A DNA stretch of 64,000 nt from Larix kaempferi (Eukaryota; Streptophyta; Pinopsida; Pinales; Pinaceae), in NCBI GenBank assembly GCA_027924585.1, contig BSBM01000994.1:6207001-6271000 (forward strand). The letters are read 5' to 3'. Below, piece by piece: positions 23,201 through 35,353 of the stretch; within the stretch, counting starts at the first letter, position 1; each line of letters starts with the position of its first letter. Under the pieces are notes generated by a model. The model made no database searches and was not told the DNA's origin. It saw only the letters and a list, made by a program, of their open reading frames with translations. The position numbers were made by a program, and so were the translations under genes.

Positions 23201-24383
23201 CACAAGTCATTGGTTAAATTTTCCTAAAATTTGTAAGGACAAACATTTAATTAAATGCATTTTTGAAACATTAAATGATACTAGTATTTCTTTTAAATAA
23301 CATTGGAAAGATAACATAATTCCCTACTATTTATTTTTTCATTGCATGTCGAAATACACAAGGCATAGATGAATTTCAAGGGCCTCGATTTAATAAATGA
23401 ATCAAATATCGAATTTTCACTGTCACTTTTGGCCAAAATGTGTTACCCATCTTCATGGATTCACCCTCCCTCACATACTCTTTTGGAAGCATTTCTTGAT
23501 GGTCCACCTCCGCTAAGGAATTCTCGATGACTCTGCCTCCAATACAACATTAGACTTCTTCTCCATCGAGAATCCACCTTCAATGAGGACTTCCCAAAAC
23601 TTCACCTTCGATGAGGAATTTTTCAAATTCTACATTCGATGATATCTTCCCAATCCATTGGGAATCTGCACTCAATTGCATAATCTCTCGAAAGTATTTC
23701 CCAATGAGGAATTCCCAATACTCTACCCCTGATGCTTCTGCATCACCGATCCTACAATATTATGGTCAACTTGTAAATATTTGGCTATATATAAATTTAG
23801 TTACTTAAAAATAAACTAAAGAGTTGCCAAGATGTCCAGCGGACCTCTTGGAGTATGAAAACCAAGGGTCATTGTTTCATGTACTTATATGAGATTCATG
23901 TTAATGAAAATGAATCCATCTTGGATTTACATAGTCTTGTCACATAATATACCCCTCATGGAAAACATTTATTGAGGAAGGGTCAGTTGACCCTTCTCCA
24001 TGTGTCCCCTACATGAGAATACTATGCTTGAAGAAGGGTCAACCACTAACTATGGGATATGCCTATAATATGAAGTCTTGCATCTATCCATGGAGGTGAG
24101 GAAGTGATGATGTGAATTTTTCCACCAATTATAGGCTATTCCTATAACATAAATTCCATCTATAAAGAAATGATGACCATCCCTCATGGTAGGAAAGGAC
24201 TTGAAATGTGCATTGAAATTTTTGATCCAAGTGTCCAAGCAGTCATCGTTCATCTATCCATAATATCTAGAAATAGAGATGGTGGGTTACAGATGAAAAT
24301 AAGTGTTGTGACTTGTATTGTGTATTATAGTAGTGATAACTTTAAGGATATATGTGGCAAAGGAACAAATTGGTTGATTTTTT
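23201..24383. other. No recognisable gene
   Basis: A loosely repeated phrase built on gatgaggaattcccaa occurs between 23500 and 23760. Otherwise no supported feature was seen; the remainder is AT-rich intergenic-type DNA. Confidence 0.35.
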
Positions 24384-24463
24384 AAGGCATTATCTAACAA
24401 TAGAGGGGGAGAATTTACCTCCTTCAATTTCCAAAATTTTTGCAAGCATATTGGACTAAAAGT
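24384..24463 (+). pseudogene. Copia integrase fragment
   Basis: A short plus-strand frame reads NNRGGEFTSFNFQNFCKH, the conserved integrase stretch that normally reads RSDNGGEF..., with Asp replaced by Asn at a catalytic position. The text decays on both sides. It is a remnant of an old copia element, distinct from elements A-D. Confidence 0.5.
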
Positions 24464-24560
24464 ATAACAATAATTGAAATGACACAATAGATAGTATAAT
24501 TAATGCCAAGGGCATTCCAAACCCATTTTAGGATCAGGATGTATCTACTATGATTTAGTT

Positions 24561-24754
24561 GTTGAATACTAGTCTTATGAAAAGTGGGAATGAAATAACA
24601 CCACAAAAGGATTGGTGTGACATATATCCAAGTGTGACTGATCTTAATATATTTAGTGTTGAATACTAGTATTATGAAAAGTGGGAATGGGATAACACCA
24701 CAAAAAGATTGGTGTGACATATATCCAAGTGTGATCCATCTTAATATATTTAGT
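24561..24754. repeat. 97-bp tandem duplication
   Basis: gttgaatactagt begins at 24561 and at 24658; two adjacent 97-bp units differ at only a few bases. It is probably a local duplication inside retrotransposon debris. Confidence 0.8.
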
Positions 24755-26565
24755 GCATTGTTTATACGAATGTTCTGAAGGAGAATAAAGAAAAACTTGA
24801 CAATAAAAGTGATGAGTAGAATTTGTTAACTAGATTAAGGGGATAAAGGGACATAAGGTGCATAATCTAATACCAAATAAAGTGATATTAAATAACAATG
24901 TAATCTTTGATGAATGGGCATTGTGGCAATGTCAATATGCAAATGTACAAAAAACCAGAGTAGTGAGGTTCTCTACAACCCAGTATGGGGGAGATGTCTA
25001 CTAGGTACACACATACATACATGACATGAAAAATGTATTAAACATCATATGTTAGATATTTTTTAAATTTTACACAAACTTATAATTTAAAACCATCATT
25101 TAATATGAATAAATTAAGACATGACACGAAATTAAATGATTAAAAAAATTACATCTTCTAAGAAATTTGATCTCTCAGTGCTTAATAGATCTAGGTTTGA
25201 GATGGATCTATGATGGTTCTAGTAGAGCTATCGCAAGATAAAATATCACCTCCTCCCATGAACTCTAGAAGCAATTAATATTCTTCTAGTAGCTAATTTT
25301 GAACTTCAAGAACTCTTCCTCAAGCTTGAGTGCAACTACAACATCAAGTTCAAGTCCTCTAATAATGGTAAAGAACTTTAAGTAAAATTATCAAATGACT
25401 AACAATACAAATTGATATTATTAATTTTTCTATAATATGTCATGTTTTGGTTGAGCCAAGTTTTATAAAGATGTAATGAATCATACCTTTTGATTTGAAG
25501 CAATGCTAATCAAAGATGATGTAATATGAAACATGGGGATTTACTACTCTCAAAATGAAAGGATTGTATAGGAATAAAATGGTTTTAGAAATGGAAACAT
25601 AAGACATATCATGGATTAGTTGAAAGGTACATTGCAAGATTGCTAGCAAAGAGTAACCACTCATAAGAACCACATGTAGATTACAAACCATTTTTGTGCA
25701 CTATTGCTATATTATATGGATTGTTATGGTATTAGCATCTCAATTTGAGTGGAATATGATTTAGAAGCATGTCAAATTAAGATTGTGAATGGTTTTTACC
25801 ATAAGTGTTTTTAGAGCAACTTTTAAAGGCACTTTCTATATACTCAAATGATAGGAATGAATTTTAGATTATATATTAGTCCAATGGTAAGAAGGGCTTT
25901 TTATTATATATTAGTCCAATGGTAAGAATGACGTGTAATGATAGGTGAATTTGATTTTAAATAAATCAATTGAGTGAATACATTTTTTCTCCAAAAAAAG
26001 TATGTAACAAATTTATTGGATAAATTCAAAATTGCAAGGACAAGTTTAAGCCACATGCCATAGTACTTTTGTTCATGTGATATTATAGAATACCCCTAAT
26101 TTAACTAGATATTGATAAATATCTACCAAATTCTTTTTGTTAACCCTCCCTCCCAATACATATTTTCAATTAAAAAAACTATTTTTACCAGATATTCCAT
26201 ATTTTTACTAGAAACCGCTTTTTATACCCCCAATATTTATAAATTTACCATACCTTACTCCTTACCCCCAATACCTACAATATTTTAACTTTATTTTTCA
26301 CAATTTAAAAACCCCCCTTTATAAATGAACCTATAAGATATTGGTCAACAAAATGAATCCTTTGTAGTTTAAACATTTTTTTAAGTTGAATGAGAATTTA
26401 TATAAAATGATGTTTGATTTTACAGTTTAAAATATTAATAACATTTTTATGTATCTAGCTACCACTAAATAATAGTTATATTAAATGCATGATGTAAATT
26501 TAGTTTTGAGAGAAAATTCCATGATATCAACTTATATTTTAGTGTTTGTAAGTTTGATATGATGA
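24755..26565. other. No recognisable gene
   Basis: AT-rich DNA. A short duplication (tatattagtccaatggtaag) occurs at 25869-25935. No frame resembles a known protein. Confidence 0.35.
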
Positions 26566-26963
26566 TTAAGGATTGGTAACTATATCAGTATGAAAATATT
26601 AGTATTATATGATGGATATTAAAAATGAATATTTCATAGTAAACATCAAATGGAAAATTGAAGATATGAATTAATATTTTGAATTTAATTATGTAAAGAA
26701 AGGAAGAAGATTAATTTCATTTTTATATTTCAATAAAATTTGAACTTTAATTTTTATTAGAATTAAGATTTTTATTTCAATAATTATATATTATATGTAA
26801 ATAATCTCAGTTTTCTAAAAATTAAAAAACCATATTTTCCTTTATTTTATGTAGCACATTATTATATATGATTATTTATAAGTTTTGTTATGAATTCTTA
26901 TTAATCTTAAGTATCTTATACTTCGAGTAGATTACAAAATTAGAAATGAATGAAATTAAAAAT
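26566..26963 (-). repeat. Right arm of the 400-bp inverted repeat
   Basis: Reverse complement of 20668-21076 with high identity. It lies about 250 bp beyond the stop codon of the NIP gene, so a read-through transcript of that gene would include this arm. Confidence 0.8.
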
Positions 26964-27214
26964 CACGCAGCAAAAATTATTATCTTTAAACTGTTCTACA
27001 TTTAAAAGAAAGCTCGCTAATAACTATATATATATATTATATATATTCAAGAATAAATACACACTTCACATTGTATAAGATACTCTACATACATTTTGTA
27101 AAATTTTAAACGTTAGCTGATTTCAACTGCAGCTATGCACATCAAACCAAACTACTAACACTAAACCAAAGATTTCGGTTGAGACATTCCCATTGCTGAA
27201 AACTTAGAAAAACA

Positions 27215-29737
27215 CTATATCAGATCATTTGAAACGGGAGACTTTGAGGTCCCTTGTGTTATACTCCGACCCGAGCTCGAACACGAAGACGACTGTCTCA
27301 AAGAAATAGCCTGCAAAGGCTTCTCTGTCAGGCGAATGATACGATATGAGCATGCACCCATAATTGTCCCCAAGATGGGACCAACGAAATATACCCAGAT
27401 AGCTTTATAGTTGTTGCTCACAATTGCTGGACCAAGAGACCTTGCTGGATTCATTGATCCTCCAGATATTGGCCTGCCAACAACGCCAATTTACTCAATT
27501 TTTTCTGTTGTCAGGAAATTAGATTACTTATACTTCATAATAGTATTGAAGCTGTAAAAATAAATGCCATGTATCTCACCCTGCAAAGATAGAGCTTATC
27601 ATCACCATGGAGCCAACCGCTATCCCTGCAAGCTCTCCTATCTACATAGTTCACAATCCAAACAGTGCCTCCATGAATTTTATTGGTCCAAGATGGACAT
27701 ATTAATACTTCTCAGATGGAGTGTATCATGGGGTAATATTTTTATATGTTATAAATTTTTGCATAAAAAATGAATATGTAATTAAAGTTAAATGTTAAAA
27801 CTAAAGGATTAAGTTATAACGTTAAAAAATTATATAATAAATTATAAATAAACAAAAAAAATTAATTAAAAATATTTGCTATAAGTATTGGAAGAATAAC
27901 ACTTGTCTCATTAAATGTAATTAAATGTATGTACAACTGTATACAGCTGTATAGCAAATACTTATAATATTATTTGTTATAAGTATTTGCTATCCAGCTG
28001 TATATAGAATGACGGGAGTATTAATCATCTTAAAAAATTTATATCCAACCAATTCTTATCATCATTTATGATAAGTAATTATTATTACCATCATTTATGA
28101 TACGTCTTTATTATTATCATATATAGTGACGTCAACGTTATCTCTTCGACATCTATTTCATTTTCACAATAAGCTCTTTAATGTTGTCCAAAGGGTTTTA
28201 ATCATAATTAGAAACAAAACATTTTAGATATTTCTAAGTCAAAAATAAACATGCTTAGATACTTTTAAGTCAAAGCATAGCAAAAGTGTTACGCCTATAT
28301 TTTCATGATTACTGATTTTTTAATCTCCATTGCTACAAAAGGGTTAGACGGATATTGCACCAAATTTTCTTCGATTTCCAGCTCCAGTGCGTAAGGGTTT
28401 TTCAATACCCTGTTTTTTTCCAATCCGGGTTATAAGGATTGAAAAAACCTGGAATTCTGAAGCTTTCAAAAAGATCCAACGCTATACACAGAGCAGAGGA
28501 GTGGGGGTTCTATGTAGAAAATTTTTTAGTAAGAAATTACCGCTCTGGTATCGGTTGCAACTGCTGACGTTACGAACATGAGCACGAAGGATACCACGAC
28601 TTCCATTACCAAGGCCTGCAGAGCTGTTCCGGAAGGAATAGTTATGCCTGTGTTTGATACAGGATTGAACATTACACGAAGTGCAAAACAAGCAGATATT
28701 GACCCGCTTAATTGAGCTGCAATGTAAGCAGGTACCTGCACATTAATTACATCTGCTTTCAGCTATCCTCAAGAGAGACTATATATTCCAAATTTCTGGA
28801 TCAAGACCAAAGTATTTACTCAGAATGAGAGAAGATTATAGTTACCTGCTTCCATGGAAAATGCCTTACTGTTGCAAATGCAATGGTAACTGCAGGATTC
28901 ATATGAGCTCCAGAAATGTGGCCAACTGAATATATCATGACCGTTACTATCAGACCAGAAGCCACAGAACCCGCAAGATTTGACACTAAAGGCCGACTGC
29001 CGTGATCCAATATTGAGGAACCGCATGTTACAAAAACCAGAATAAAGGTCGAAATGGTCTCTGCTATTATCTGCAAACGTTGCATTGCTAACAGACAATT
29101 AGAGAAGAATCCCTGAGATGTAAAACAGTGAGTGATAGTGAGTGATGGGTGATGGATAAGATATCTCTAAGTGAAAAGGTTCGAGGTTTGAAACCCGGCG
29201 GATACTAAAATCTAACCATACTGTGATCAGGGTGATTAGCTTAAACTGTTTTAAACTGTTTGTATGAAGGTTCTAAATCCAAACCACTCCAGCACAATTT
29301 AACAAACAAACAAAATTTGTTTATAAGAACATTGTTCTGGTGAAAATGCATCACCTGCTTTTATTGAATGTTCAATGTATCGAAAGTCGAGTAATGGAAG
29401 GAAAAATACAGGCATTGAAATTTAAGCATGGAGATTTTTTATTCAGGATTCAAAGCTTCATAATGTCTGAGTTAAGAAAACAACCCATGGAGAATTAGTT
29501 TTCCATATTCAAAGCTTAATAATCTCTGATATATGATAGTCTAAACTGAGATGGAATAGAAGCTTGAATTGTAAGGCATACCTTTTGAAGGAGAGTAGGC
29601 GGAAGAAAATCCATGCATCCATTGGGGTATTGCTTATAGAATACGGAGCCTTCCTTCACATTTCCATCCTCTTGTTCTTCTATTTCTTGGCTACAATTAA
29701 TACTCAGTAGCTGATTTGAACCGTTCTTGGCATCCAT
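27215..29737 (-). CDS. NIP-type aquaporin (candidate silicic-acid/metalloid channel), five exons
   Basis: Exons (transcript order) are 29582-29737, 28846-29070, 28541-28735, 27580-27641 and 27215-27473, all with GT-AG introns, giving 298 residues. ATG 29737 is the first Met in frame. Features are a hydrophilic N-terminus (about 50 residues), six membrane spans, NPA motifs at 110-112 (GAHMNPAV) and 221-223 (GGSMNPAR), and a Ser-rich tail (SSSCSSSGRS) suited to phosphorylation. Aligning on the NPA asparagines gives filter residues Ser90, Ser209, Gly218 and Arg224. This small, polar set resembles NIP-III (GSGR, as in rice Lsi1) rather than NIP-I (WVAR) or NIP-II (AIGR). The NPA motifs are 108 residues apart, the spacing reported for silicon-permeable NIPs. 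Such channels pass silicic acid, boric acid or arsenite across the plasma membrane. No stop or frameshift was seen, and five exons is the usual NIP layout. Substrate is inferred. Confidence 0.9.
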
Positions 29738-29988
29738 TTCTCCACAAGAAATCAATTTCGTTGATATTATAGTCTACTAGGTCAATCGCAGAAATAAAGC
29801 AATACAAGGAAATGAAGAAATGAGACGTTGAACAATAATCAGACTGAAAATAAAGTCCCAACATAAAAGCCAGGAATCATGGTGAGAATTTTTGCAATCA
29901 GAGAAGAAGCCGGGAGATGAATACCAGAGATTCTGTATTGAAAAGGTAAAGGTAATATATTACGGTCCACTCAGACGAAGATGCCTAT

Positions 29989-29997
29989 CTTATAAAT
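29989..29997 (-). promoter_or_regulatory. Possible TATA box of the NIP gene
   Basis: On the minus strand AATTTATAAG lies about 255 bp upstream of the start codon, in otherwise non-coding sequence. This would imply a 5' leader of roughly 220 bases. The assignment rests on sequence and position only. Confidence 0.3.
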
Positions 29998-31328
29998 TGC
30001 AGCTACATAACACGTGGAGATGCAGTCGTGGGATCGTAATTATAAGCTGGGGACCAATATCTCTACTTCAGGAACCTTGCAGTACGAGAAATGGGCAGTG
30101 GCCACACATCTGTAATTTACAAGTATTGTCGGATAAAGTTGAAAGAAAAATTAATAACCAGGTCGCAGATATTAATGTATCCTACCATGTACCGTGTAGA
30201 TTACTTTACTGTATAAATGGTGCATCCTGCAAACCAGGTTCTGCCATTGCAATTTTGTGACACTGAATTGACGAAAGATATATATGTATAGTTGTTCGTT
30301 TGGTTATGTCAAGAACTGTTTTTATTTTATTTTGTATAGTACAAATGATTTAATAATTTTTGTTCCGAAAGAAAATTGTTATTTTAATTATAGTTAAAAT
30401 TATTGGATATTTTGTTAATTCTTAGATAATCCATTTAAATCACTGGTTTACTATATGAACTTCATCGAAAGTCATGAAACATCTTTCGTAATTCAATACC
30501 AACCGATGTCAAATTGTAATCAGATCCCCCTCCCAAAAAGACCAATGATTCACAAATATAAAAAACCATTCCTTAACAAATTCGAAAATAATTCCCTTAA
30601 AACATTGTCTTATTATGATTATTAAAAAAACAAATCCCGACGTACGATATGCAATAGATGTCGAAGTGAAATGCAAACTGACGCTGAAATTCCGTAGCGT
30701 GAAACTATGGTTGATAAGATATTTAGCATAGTTTCCAACTATTACTACGTTTGATATAAGCTTCAAAAGCGGCCAACCGTGTTCCATATTTTTCACTATC
30801 AATTATATTTCTGTCAGCAATCACCTCTTACAGAGAACATGACTAATATAAAACATTAACATAAAGGAGATAATCTCCAATTATTATCAAGCACGACAAA
30901 TACTTCCAAAGTGTCCAGCCTAGCTACACCATTTCTGTGGACAATAAAGTCTTTCCCCTACTGTATATTGTCGTTTTCTAGCAGCATGAGCGTTCTTAGT
31001 TTTCTATCATGTGATGATTACTTTTTCCTTCTTAGTTATAACTTATGACAAATACTCTTCTTCCCACATTATGTTTTATATATTTCAATCATGTCAAAGA
31101 ATATCGTGGATGGTGTTATAATAATCAGGCTTGTTATACTTGTCATCTTTGCAATCGTAAAATTATTTGACACTGCCAAATCATATTTTAATTACATTCC
31201 TGTTATTTTGAAGGAATCAAGGAAAGCTTGAAATACAATCATGTCACTTACAAGAATTGAACTTGGGTGGGGAGGGTAACAATCTTTCCTCCCAACCACA
31301 AGTAACCTTCTATTTAAGTACTTAGGAG
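29998..31328. other. Upstream of the NIP gene; no gene seen
   Basis: No supported coding region. It would contain the NIP promoter. I see no obvious repeat or transposon boundary in it. Confidence 0.4.
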
Positions 31329-31850
31329 TTGACTTTCATCACATGCTCAATTGAAACTATAGCATTGGAAATGCTCTTAGTTATTCTATATCATTGTGAA
31401 GCTCGGGGATGCAGCATTTCCATAGAGTCTTGGAGAAGAATTGAGCAAATCCAAAAACTATTTATTATTTATAATCTTAAAATTAAGAGCAACACACCCT
31501 ATCCTATTCTCCTCTTAGAAGTAGGTCTCTCCCCCATTGAAAACATGGCTGGCCTCATGCGGGGATGGCTTAAAGATGCTAGGGTTGGTTAAACTATTGG
31601 AGGATTAATGAAACTACCCCTCTACAAAATATTGAAATAATTTGTCATTTATGGGATTTCATGAGGGAGATCTCTGTTTCAAAATCTTTGCTCCGATACT
31701 AACCTCTCTAACCTTCTAGATCCCCAAAACTATAGTGAGCTAGGAACACTCCTCTATAAGCTTTTTGAGCATATAAATATTATTTTAAAGAAAACCAATT
31801 AGTCTCTATCTTCTTAAGGTTTGATAGACCAAGATTGGTTTGAATGAATG
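31329..31850 (+). pseudogene. LINE (L1-type) ORF2 C-terminal fragment
   Basis: The frame 31329-31592 reads ESWRRIEQIQKLFIIYNLK and then TPYPILLLEVGLSPIE, the conserved segment that follows the reverse transcriptase core in plant LINE ORF2 proteins. The continuation (a Gly-Trp-Leu-Lys-Asp-Ala-Arg phrase, then decayed text to about 31850) fits the same tail. There is no polymerase core and no poly-A tail, so it is a small isolated remnant. Confidence 0.6.
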
Positions 31851-33252
31851 TTAAAAACCATCATCATCATAAAAAAATATAATTTAAATATTTAATAATA
31901 AAATATATAAAAATTTATAAAAATCATTTTATATAAAAAACATATTAATACAATCATTTATAATATATAAATTTTGAATATTGTAAATAAAATTTATATT
32001 ATAAATAAAATTTATATTATATTATATAAAATTATGTTCAAGAGTATGTTTGAATCATACCATTTTCACTTTGGTAATGAGTAAATAAGATTTGATATTT
32101 TGCTTTTACTAAATTTTATTTTATAAATTTATGTAATTTTATATTTAATGATAAGCAATATTTGTTTCTTTCATTTTGTTCACTAATACATATTTCACTT
32201 TATTAGAAATTTTCCTATTATTTTAGTTCTATTGTAAATGCTTTATATTAAGATTATTTTTTAGTAGAAACATAAATTAGAAAAACAACTATAGTTAAAA
32301 ATATATTGTACCATATGTATTAATGATGAAGGAAAAATGGTTCATAGCCACTATTTAAGAAAGTAATAACAAATAAGAAATGAAAAATAAATATTAAAAA
32401 ATCAACACTAGGTTTTCTTATTGCTCAAGAAGTTTACATGTTTTAAAAGGGGTGATAAACAATATGGCTACTAGAAAAAATAAGGGAGATAGAAACAGAG
32501 CTTCATTTCCTTGCCAAAATTAAAAGTATATCTGTGTTTAGTAAAATGGATTGCATTTGAATTTTGGATTAGCTAAACATTTAGTTTAGTTGAACTTACT
32601 ATAAAATATCCTCTCTTCGTCTTTCTTCGTTTGACCCGTTCGGAGCTTTTCATTAGTTCCAGAATGCAACACCCATTGATGTGTACATGAATGTATTTTT
32701 TCAGGGCTCTTGTGGTCGTCAACTTGTGGACATGGCAAAGTACAGTCAAGAAATTTTTTAAAAAATAATGTTCAGAAGCACAACCACATCGTCGAATGGT
32801 TGAACAACTTTATAAGAGTCTATTGCATTCATAATTTCTATTTTTAAGAATGAATTCGAATAAGTTCTTTGAACTATGAAACTCTTTCGAACGAAATAGA
32901 AAAATCGTTTCAATAAAGGCCTATAGATGTGTTTTTTGTTTTTGCAATGTTGAATGGGCCAGCGTTGGATATATAGATGAAATTCCAATTAAAGATTTGC
33001 ATGGGACAGCTTACACAAATTTATTAGGGATGATATACACTTTGCATATTGCCTCTAAGTGCATGAATATTGCACTATGATACAACCCTTATAATTCGAT
33101 TCAGGTATGGAGCAACTAAAGACAAAGATCCATAGGATCTTTCCTTGGATTGACAAAAGAAAAGAGTGCTTGAAATAGCATACAGATGGCTTTCAATATG
33201 TCCCTCTTATCTTATGTAACAAAGTGCATGAAATAAACTCTAAATTGACGTT
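31851..33252. other. No recognisable gene; strongly AT-rich first half
   Basis: From 31860 to 32060 the DNA is nearly pure A/T with ataaaatttatat-type repeats. The rest, up to the target site of element A, shows no gene. Confidence 0.4.
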
Positions 33253-33257
33253 CTATG

Positions 33258-33859
33258 TGTTAATTTTTCGATAATTTCATTCCATTATCATAAGGATCTA
33301 TAAGAGAATAACATGTACAGCATATCTCTATAGCATATCAATCATAGACACAAAAGCAATCACACAAGAGACACAAATTTTCACCGGGGAAAACCAAGAA
33401 GGTGAAAAACCACGCAACTTCCTTAGAGATAAGACAAGCCACCAAACAAGATCACAAGGATCAAACCCAATAAGATGTCTCTAGCCGATTCTCCTCCTCC
33501 TCCACTAGTGCACCACTTTCTCTCTTAGCTATGCGAGCTTGAGAAGTGAGTGAATGAGATAAATGAAAGACATCCCCTCTCTATTTATACACTGACTTGA
33601 CTTGCCAATAATCCACTGGGGCCGACTTGCTACTCAAGCCTAATAACCCAACCACATTTGCTAACCAGGGCCGACCCCACACTGGTGGTATAATAACCCA
33701 TCAATACAAATGACGACACTTGTCAATGCAATGACGACACTTACAAATACAAATGAAGACACTTCCAATCAGAGGAATAATACATCTCTGTGGGATATAC
33801 AATAAAGTACAAATGTAATAAATGGAAGAATATCTTCCGAAGTTACAAATACATCAACA
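33258..33859 (-). mobile_element. 3' LTR of element A
   Basis: 602 bp. It pairs with 39927-40529 almost throughout. It carries the complement of TATAAATA near 33591-33598. Confidence 0.9.
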
Positions 33860-35300
33860 CTCTCTCTTAATTAGGAAGGTATTCTTTTGTCATAGGTCAT
33901 CATTACATATTGGTGCAAGTATTCAATTCTGGAGTTGTATCAACATCACTGGATCACGGAGCATCATCATCACTGCTGCTATACTCAACATCTCGATCGC
34001 TGGGCTATCTTTGAAATCTACTCATCATAGGACGTTCTACAGATCCAGTCCTTTTTCATACTAGATGTAGGCCCACCACCTGTAGGTCTTCATCAACACT
34101 AGCCATACTGTGGAATCCTTAGGACTTATTACGTGCGTCAACAAAACCTAGCTCAGAATATAGGATATTTTACATGTTGATTGTCACACAACCTTAAAAG
34201 AGTGTCTTCCAACCTGCAAGAACTCTAAAGAGAATCCTAGCTCAAACTATAGGATCTCCAGGACTGATTACATGTGACCTCCACCACAAAACCTTAAAAG
34301 AGTGTCTTGCATCCTGCAAGAACTCTATAGAGCATCCCAGGACTGATTACGAGCTTACTACTCAACCTATCGGATCTCCAGGGATGATTACATGTGGTTA
34401 GGAAAAACCTTTAAAGAGTGTCCTGTAACCTGCAAGAACTCTACAAAGTATCCCAGGACTGATTACGAGCTTACTGCTCAACCTATCGGATCTCCAGGGC
34501 TAATTACATGCCTCTCGTAGCAAAACCTTGAAAGAGCATCCTAGCTCAGACTATAGGATCTCCTAGGATCTTTTCAATGCTACATGCACAACCTGTCCAT
34601 GGCCATGGAGTATCAACCTAATACTCATCATACATCATCCTGATGTACATGATCGTCCTGATCATCAGCATAGCATCATCCTGATGCATATCATCCAGAG
34701 CATCATCCTGATACTCATCACATATGATCATCTTGATCATCGTCACTACATCGTCCAAATGCATATCATCTAGAGCATCGTCCTAATAATCATCACATAT
34801 GATCATCCTGATCATCGTCATTGCTTCATCTTGATGCATATCATCTAGAGCAACATCCTGAAGCTCGTCATCCATGATCATCCATGATCATCATCATAGC
34901 ATCATCCTGATGTGTATCATCTAGATCAACATCCTGAAGCTCGTCATTTGTGATCATCCTCATCAAACAATGCATCCACCTGATGCATACCAAGTATCTA
35001 CCTGATACATATACAAATACATGATCTACCTGATCATATCAATGAATCCACCTGATACATATACAAATACATGATCTACTTGATCACATCAATGCATCCA
35101 CCTGATACATATACAAATACATGATCTACCTGATCATATCAATGCATCCACTTGATACATATACAAATACATGATCTACCTAATCATATTAATGCATCCA
35201 CCTGATACATATACAAAACAATAACTGGAGCATCGTCTTGATGCTCATCACATAGCGCTTACATCCACAGCCATGGGAAGGATCCTCCTCTCACCATGCT
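33860..35300 (-). repeat. Noncoding tandem-repeat module of element A
   Basis: Between the polypurine tract and the end of pol lie three repeat zones. Zone one (34180-34610) is made of degenerate units of about 90-110 bp with ggatctccaggactgattac. Zone two (34620-34970) is made of catcctgatgcatatcat and gatcatcctgatcatcg phrases. Zone three (about 35000-35215) has 50-bp units starting cctgatacatatacaaatac at 35051, 35101 and 35151. The same zones in the same order occur in elements B, C and (in part) D. Confidence 0.85.
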
Positions 35301-35353
35301 TGGAATGGCTCCTACAAATGTGTCCATCACTTCTTCCTCAAAGTGTCATCAAT

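Noticed and set aside
28387-28581. Plus-strand frame inside the NIP gene
   Set aside because: Overlaps intron 3 and exon 3 on the opposite strand; no supporting motif.
29892-30260. 122-residue plus-strand frame upstream of the NIP gene
   Set aside because: No domain, unusual composition, and it covers the expected promoter and leader of the NIP gene.
34970-35220. CRISPR-like array of 50-bp units
   Set aside because: Units are contiguous without unique spacers and lie inside a plant retrotransposon.
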